A stretch of DNA of 8,169 bases from Paracoccaceae bacterium (GTDB lineage Bacteria; Pseudomonadota; Alphaproteobacteria; Rhodobacterales; Rhodobacteraceae): contig WFTU01000392.1 of NCBI GenBank assembly GCA_015485375.1, positions 1 through 8,169 of the forward strand, in the 5' to 3' direction. The position numbers and the translations under genes were made by a program. This document shows, piece after piece, positions 5,940 to 8,169 of the stretch. Below the pieces are notes generated by a model that was not told the DNA's origin, ran no database searches, and saw nothing but the letters and a program-made list of their open reading frames with translations. Each line of letters opens with the position of its first letter. Position 1 is the first letter of the stretch.

Positions 5940-7292
5940 CTAACGAACCGGTTCTTTCATTGTCACCAGTTCCTCGGCCGCCGTCGGATGCACCGCCACC
6001 GTGCGGTCGAAATCCGCCTTGGTCGCGCCCATCTTTATGGCAATCCCGACCATCTGGATCATCTCGCCCGAGGCCGGACCGACCAGATGGCAGCCAATGA
6101 CCTTTTGCGAGGCCTTCTCGACGATCAGTTTCATCAGCGCCCGCTCGTCACGCCCCGCCAGAATATTGGCCATCGGCCGGAAAGCGGCGCGGTACACCTC
6201 GATATCGAAATCCTCGCGCGCGTCTTCCTCGGTATAGCCGATGGTGCCGATCTCCGGCTGCGTGAACACCGCGGTCGGGATCATCTCGTGATCCATCGCC
6301 GTCGGATTGTCGTTGAACACGGTCTCGACGAAGGCCATGCCCTCGCGAATGGCCACCGGCGTCAGGTTCACCCGGTCGGTCACATCCCCCACCGCGTAGA
6401 TGGAAGCAACCGAAGTCTTGGAATACCGGTCCACCATGATCTCGGAGCGTCGCCCGATTTTCACACCGACCTCTTCCAGCCCCATGTCCTGCGTATTGGC
6501 AATCCGCCCCGTCGCATAAAGCACCGCATCCACAACCGAAACCGAGCCGTTGGTACAGGTCACATGCAGCTCCTTGCCCTTCTTCTCGATCTCCATGACG
6601 TCGGTGCCCAGATGCAGCGAGATCCCCTTGCGGATCATCTCGTCGGCCACGTGGCCGCGCACTTCGCCATCGAAACCGCGCAGGATCTGCGCACCGCGAT
6701 AGAACTGCTTCACTTCGGACCCCATGCCGTTGAAAATTCCGGCAAATTCGCAGGCGATATAACCGCCACCAACCACAAGTATCCGCCTCGGCAGCTCGTC
6801 CATCAGGAACACATCATTCGAGGTCATCACATGCTCGATACCCTTGGTGGCCGGCAGATAGGGCCGCCCGCCGGTGGCCACCAGAATGGTCTTGGCACTG
6901 AACGTGCGTCCGTCGGCCAGTTCCACCGTATGTGCATCCTTGATCGTGGCGCGCATGTCGAACACCTCGACTCCGTTGCCGGTCAACCCCTTGCGATACA
7001 GCCCTTCAAGCCGCACCAACTCCTCGTCGATCTTCTTGCGCAGGCTCATCCAGTCGAAGCTGCGTTTGCCAATGGTCCAGCCGAAGCCCTCGGCATCATC
7101 CATCGCCTCGGAATAGCCCGACGCATAGACCATCAGTTTTTTCGGCACACAGCCGCGAATGACACAGGTGCCGCCGTAGCGGTATTCCTCGGCCAGCCCG
7201 ACCTTGGCACCGCCCTGCGCGGCCACACGACCGGCGCGCACGCCGCCCGATCCGCCACCGATGACAAACAGGTCGAAATCATACTTGCTCAT
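5940..7292 (-). CDS. gor: Glutathione-disulfide reductase
   Basis: A 450-residue cytoplasmic flavoenzyme that reduces glutathione disulfide with NADPH. The FAD-binding Rossmann motif is at 11-16 (IGGGSGG). The redox-active disulfide is Cys43/Cys48 in GGTCVIRGCVPKK. The second nucleotide-binding motif, VVGGGYIACEFAG (173-185), is followed by Arg199 and Arg205, at the positions that in E. coli Gor contact the NADPH 2'-phosphate, which favours NADPH over NADH. The second FAD contact is in YAVGDVTDR (299-307). The dimerisation domain ends with the catalytic His435-Glu440 pair in HPTAAEE. The length fits the family. Related enzymes (dihydrolipoamide dehydrogenase, trypanothione or mercuric reductase) fit less well because of this Cys motif and the Arg pair. 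The ATG at 7292 follows AAGGA, which overlaps the rpiA stop codon; the 9-base gap marks an rpiA-gor operon. Confidence 0.95.
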   Translation of the reverse strand: MSKYDFDLFVIGGGSGGVRAGRVAAQGGAKVGLAEEYRYGGTCVIRGCVPKKLMVYASGYSEAMDDAEGFGWTIGKRSFDWMSLRKKIDEELVRLEGLYRKGLTGNGVEVFDMRATIKDAHTVELADGRTFSAKTILVATGGRPYLPATKGIEHVMTSNDVFLMDELPRRILVVGGGYIACEFAGIFNGMGSEVKQFYRGAQILRGFDGEVRGHVADEMIRKGISLHLGTDVMEIEKKGKELHVTCTNGSVSVVDAVLYATGRIANTQDMGLEEVGVKIGRRSEIMVDRYSKTSVASIYAVGDVTDRVNLTPVAIREGMAFVETVFNDNPTAMDHEMIPTAVFTQPEIGTIGYTEEDAREDFDIEVYRAAFRPMANILAGRDERALMKLIVEKASQKVIGCHLVGPASGEMIQMVGIAIKMGATKADFDRTVAVHPTAAEELVTMKEPVR

Positions 7293-7301
7293 GGTTTTTC
7301 C

Positions 7302-8039
7302 TTAACGAACGGGCCGCAGCGGCGGGCGATGGTTGATAAGACGGGTGGTGCCGTCCTCGCGACCGACAATCACCGCATCGGCGATCTCGATGAAAAATCC
7401 GGAATCCACAACCCCGACCAGTTCCTTCAGCTGTCCGGCCATTTTCTCCGGCTCGTCGATCTTTTTCAGATGCAGATCGAGGATATAATGCCCCTCGTCG
7501 GTGATATAGGGCTTGTCGCCATCCATGCGGCGGATGATATCGACCCCGCCAACAAAGGCGCAGGAAATGATTTCGTAAATCCGTTTCGCGGTCAGCTTCC
7601 AGCCGAATTTCACCACCTCGACCGGCAGCGGAAAAGCCCCGAGGTGCGATACCTGCTTGGAGCGGTCGGTGATCACCACCATCTTGTCCGCCGCGGTCGC
7701 CACCAGTTTTTCCTGCAACAGCGCCCCGCCGCCGCCCTTGATCAGGTTCATGCGCCGGTCGAACTCGTCCGCCCCGTCGATCACGAGGTCGAGCTTCTCG
7801 ACCTCCTCCAGCGTGGTGAGCGGGATATTCAGGCTCGCCGCCAGATCGCGGGTGCGCGTCGAGGTCGGCACACCGGTAATCTCCAGCCCTTCAGCCACAC
7901 GCTCGCCCAGCAGGCGCGCGAAAATATCGGCGGTGGAACCGGTGCCAAGGCCCAGCAGCATCCCCGGTTCAACAAAATCGAGCGCCTTTTCGGCAGCGGC
8001 GAATTTGGCGCGCTCGGGGCCGGGTTCGGGTTTTTCCAT
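7302..8039 (-). CDS. rpiA: Ribose-5-phosphate isomerase A
   Basis: Interconverts ribose-5-phosphate and ribulose-5-phosphate in the non-oxidative pentose phosphate pathway. From the ATG at 8039 the protein has 245 residues, slightly above the ~220 of E. coli RpiA; the excess is mainly at the C-terminus (ending INHRPPLRPVR). Conserved blocks are GLGTGSTA (30-37, phosphate loop), DGADEFD (88-94) and KGGGGALLQEK (101-111). The residues corresponding to E. coli Asp81, Asp84, Lys94 and Glu103 are Asp88, Asp91, Lys101 and Glu110, all present with identical spacing. An in-frame GTG at 8084 would add 15 residues, but the ATG at 8039 has AAGGA about 8 bases upstream and the conserved domain starts directly after it. 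It is the first gene of the minus-strand series in the window, followed closely by gor. Confidence 0.95.
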   Translation of the reverse strand: MEKPEPGPERAKFAAAEKALDFVEPGMLLGLGTGSTADIFARLLGERVAEGLEITGVPTSTRTRDLAASLNIPLTTLEEVEKLDLVIDGADEFDRRMNLIKGGGGALLQEKLVATAADKMVVITDRSKQVSHLGAFPLPVEVVKFGWKLTAKRIYEIISCAFVGGVDIIRRMDGDKPYITDEGHYILDLHLKKIDEPEKMAGQLKELVGVVDSGFFIEIADAVIVGREDGTTRLINHRPPLRPVR

Positions 8040-8169
8040 GGGTGAATCCTTCGATAATATCTGTGTTACCGGTCTTATAGGCACTTTTGTCCGGCGCGGC
8101 GAGGGGCGAGATAACGCAGGTCACATCAAATTGAGGGATTCGAGGGGAAGAAGCCGCTCGCCGCAACCG
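8040..8169 (-). other. rpiA leader and window edge
   Basis: No gene is supported here on either strand. On the minus strand AAGGA (about 8051-8047) is the rpiA Shine-Dalgarno. TATAAG (8079-8074), with a TG three bases upstream of it, is a possible -10, but no -35 of reasonable quality lies 16-18 bases further upstream. The rest is GC-rich sequence without recognisable structure. Confidence 0.3.

Noticed and set aside
5988..8045. Very long plus-strand open frame (about 685 codons) opposite gor and rpiA
   Set aside because: It is antisense to two clearly conserved enzymes, rich in His/Arg/Asp from reversed codons, spans the boundary between them and matches no family; this is a common effect of high-GC codon bias.
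8040..8084. Alternative GTG start for rpiA at 8084
   Set aside because: The ATG at 8039 has a good Shine-Dalgarno and precedes the conserved domain; the extra 15 residues show no family similarity.
1..8169. CRISPR arrays, tRNA or rRNA genes, insertion sequences, phage genes
   Set aside because: I looked for regularly spaced repeats, tRNA-like cloverleaf sequence and transposase or integrase motifs and saw none; the only large repeat is the fold-back at the left edge.

Overview
The window looks like chromosomal DNA from an alphaproteobacterium, most likely of the Rhodobacterales (roseobacter/Paracoccus-like) group. The evidence is the high GC, the alphaproteobacterial character of the housekeeping proteins, and the minus-strand run rpiA - gor - hflK - hflC - DUF2065 gene - degP-type protease. 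This assignment is inference from protein flavour and gene order; no rRNA or tRNA is present to confirm it.

Layout. (1) Bases 1-266 form a large imperfect palindrome centred near 133.5. The right arm is genuine glmS coding sequence and the left arm is an inverted copy of the same glmS segment with four differences. The 3' part of glmS (glucosamine-6-phosphate synthase, isomerase half) runs to 889. (2) A 91-base gap carries a TTAA-N7-TTAAC element of the type bound by the cell-cycle regulator CtrA. (3) An RTX-type, probably type-I-secreted calcium-binding protein follows (981-2072, plus strand). It ends in a strong hairpin terminator shared with the convergent protease gene. (4) From 3566 down to 2106 on the minus strand lies a Do/DegP-family periplasmic serine protease with two PDZ domains and a TTG start behind a perfect Shine-Dalgarno. 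Its upstream neighbours, all on the minus strand, are a small DUF2065 membrane protein, HflC and HflK. (5) Further upstream on the same strand are glutathione reductase (gor) and ribose-5-phosphate isomerase A (rpiA), separated by only 9 bases. The last ~130 bases hold the rpiA leader and nothing else I recognise.

How the genes work together. HflK and HflC form the SPFH complex that surrounds and regulates the FtsH membrane protease, and DegP handles damaged periplasmic and outer-membrane proteins. hflK-hflC-DUF2065-degP therefore reads as an envelope protein quality-control unit, with overlaps between the first three genes. rpiA and gor are a metabolic/redox pair: RpiA acts in the non-oxidative pentose phosphate branch, and Gor uses NADPH, which the oxidative branch supplies.

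Most of the window is ordinary housekeeping sequence and I see no clear new multi-gene system. The points worth a second look are the fold-back at the left edge and its coding-like substitution pattern, the putative CtrA-controlled RTX gene with an unrecognised N-terminal domain, and the small DUF2065 protein locked between hflC and the protease.
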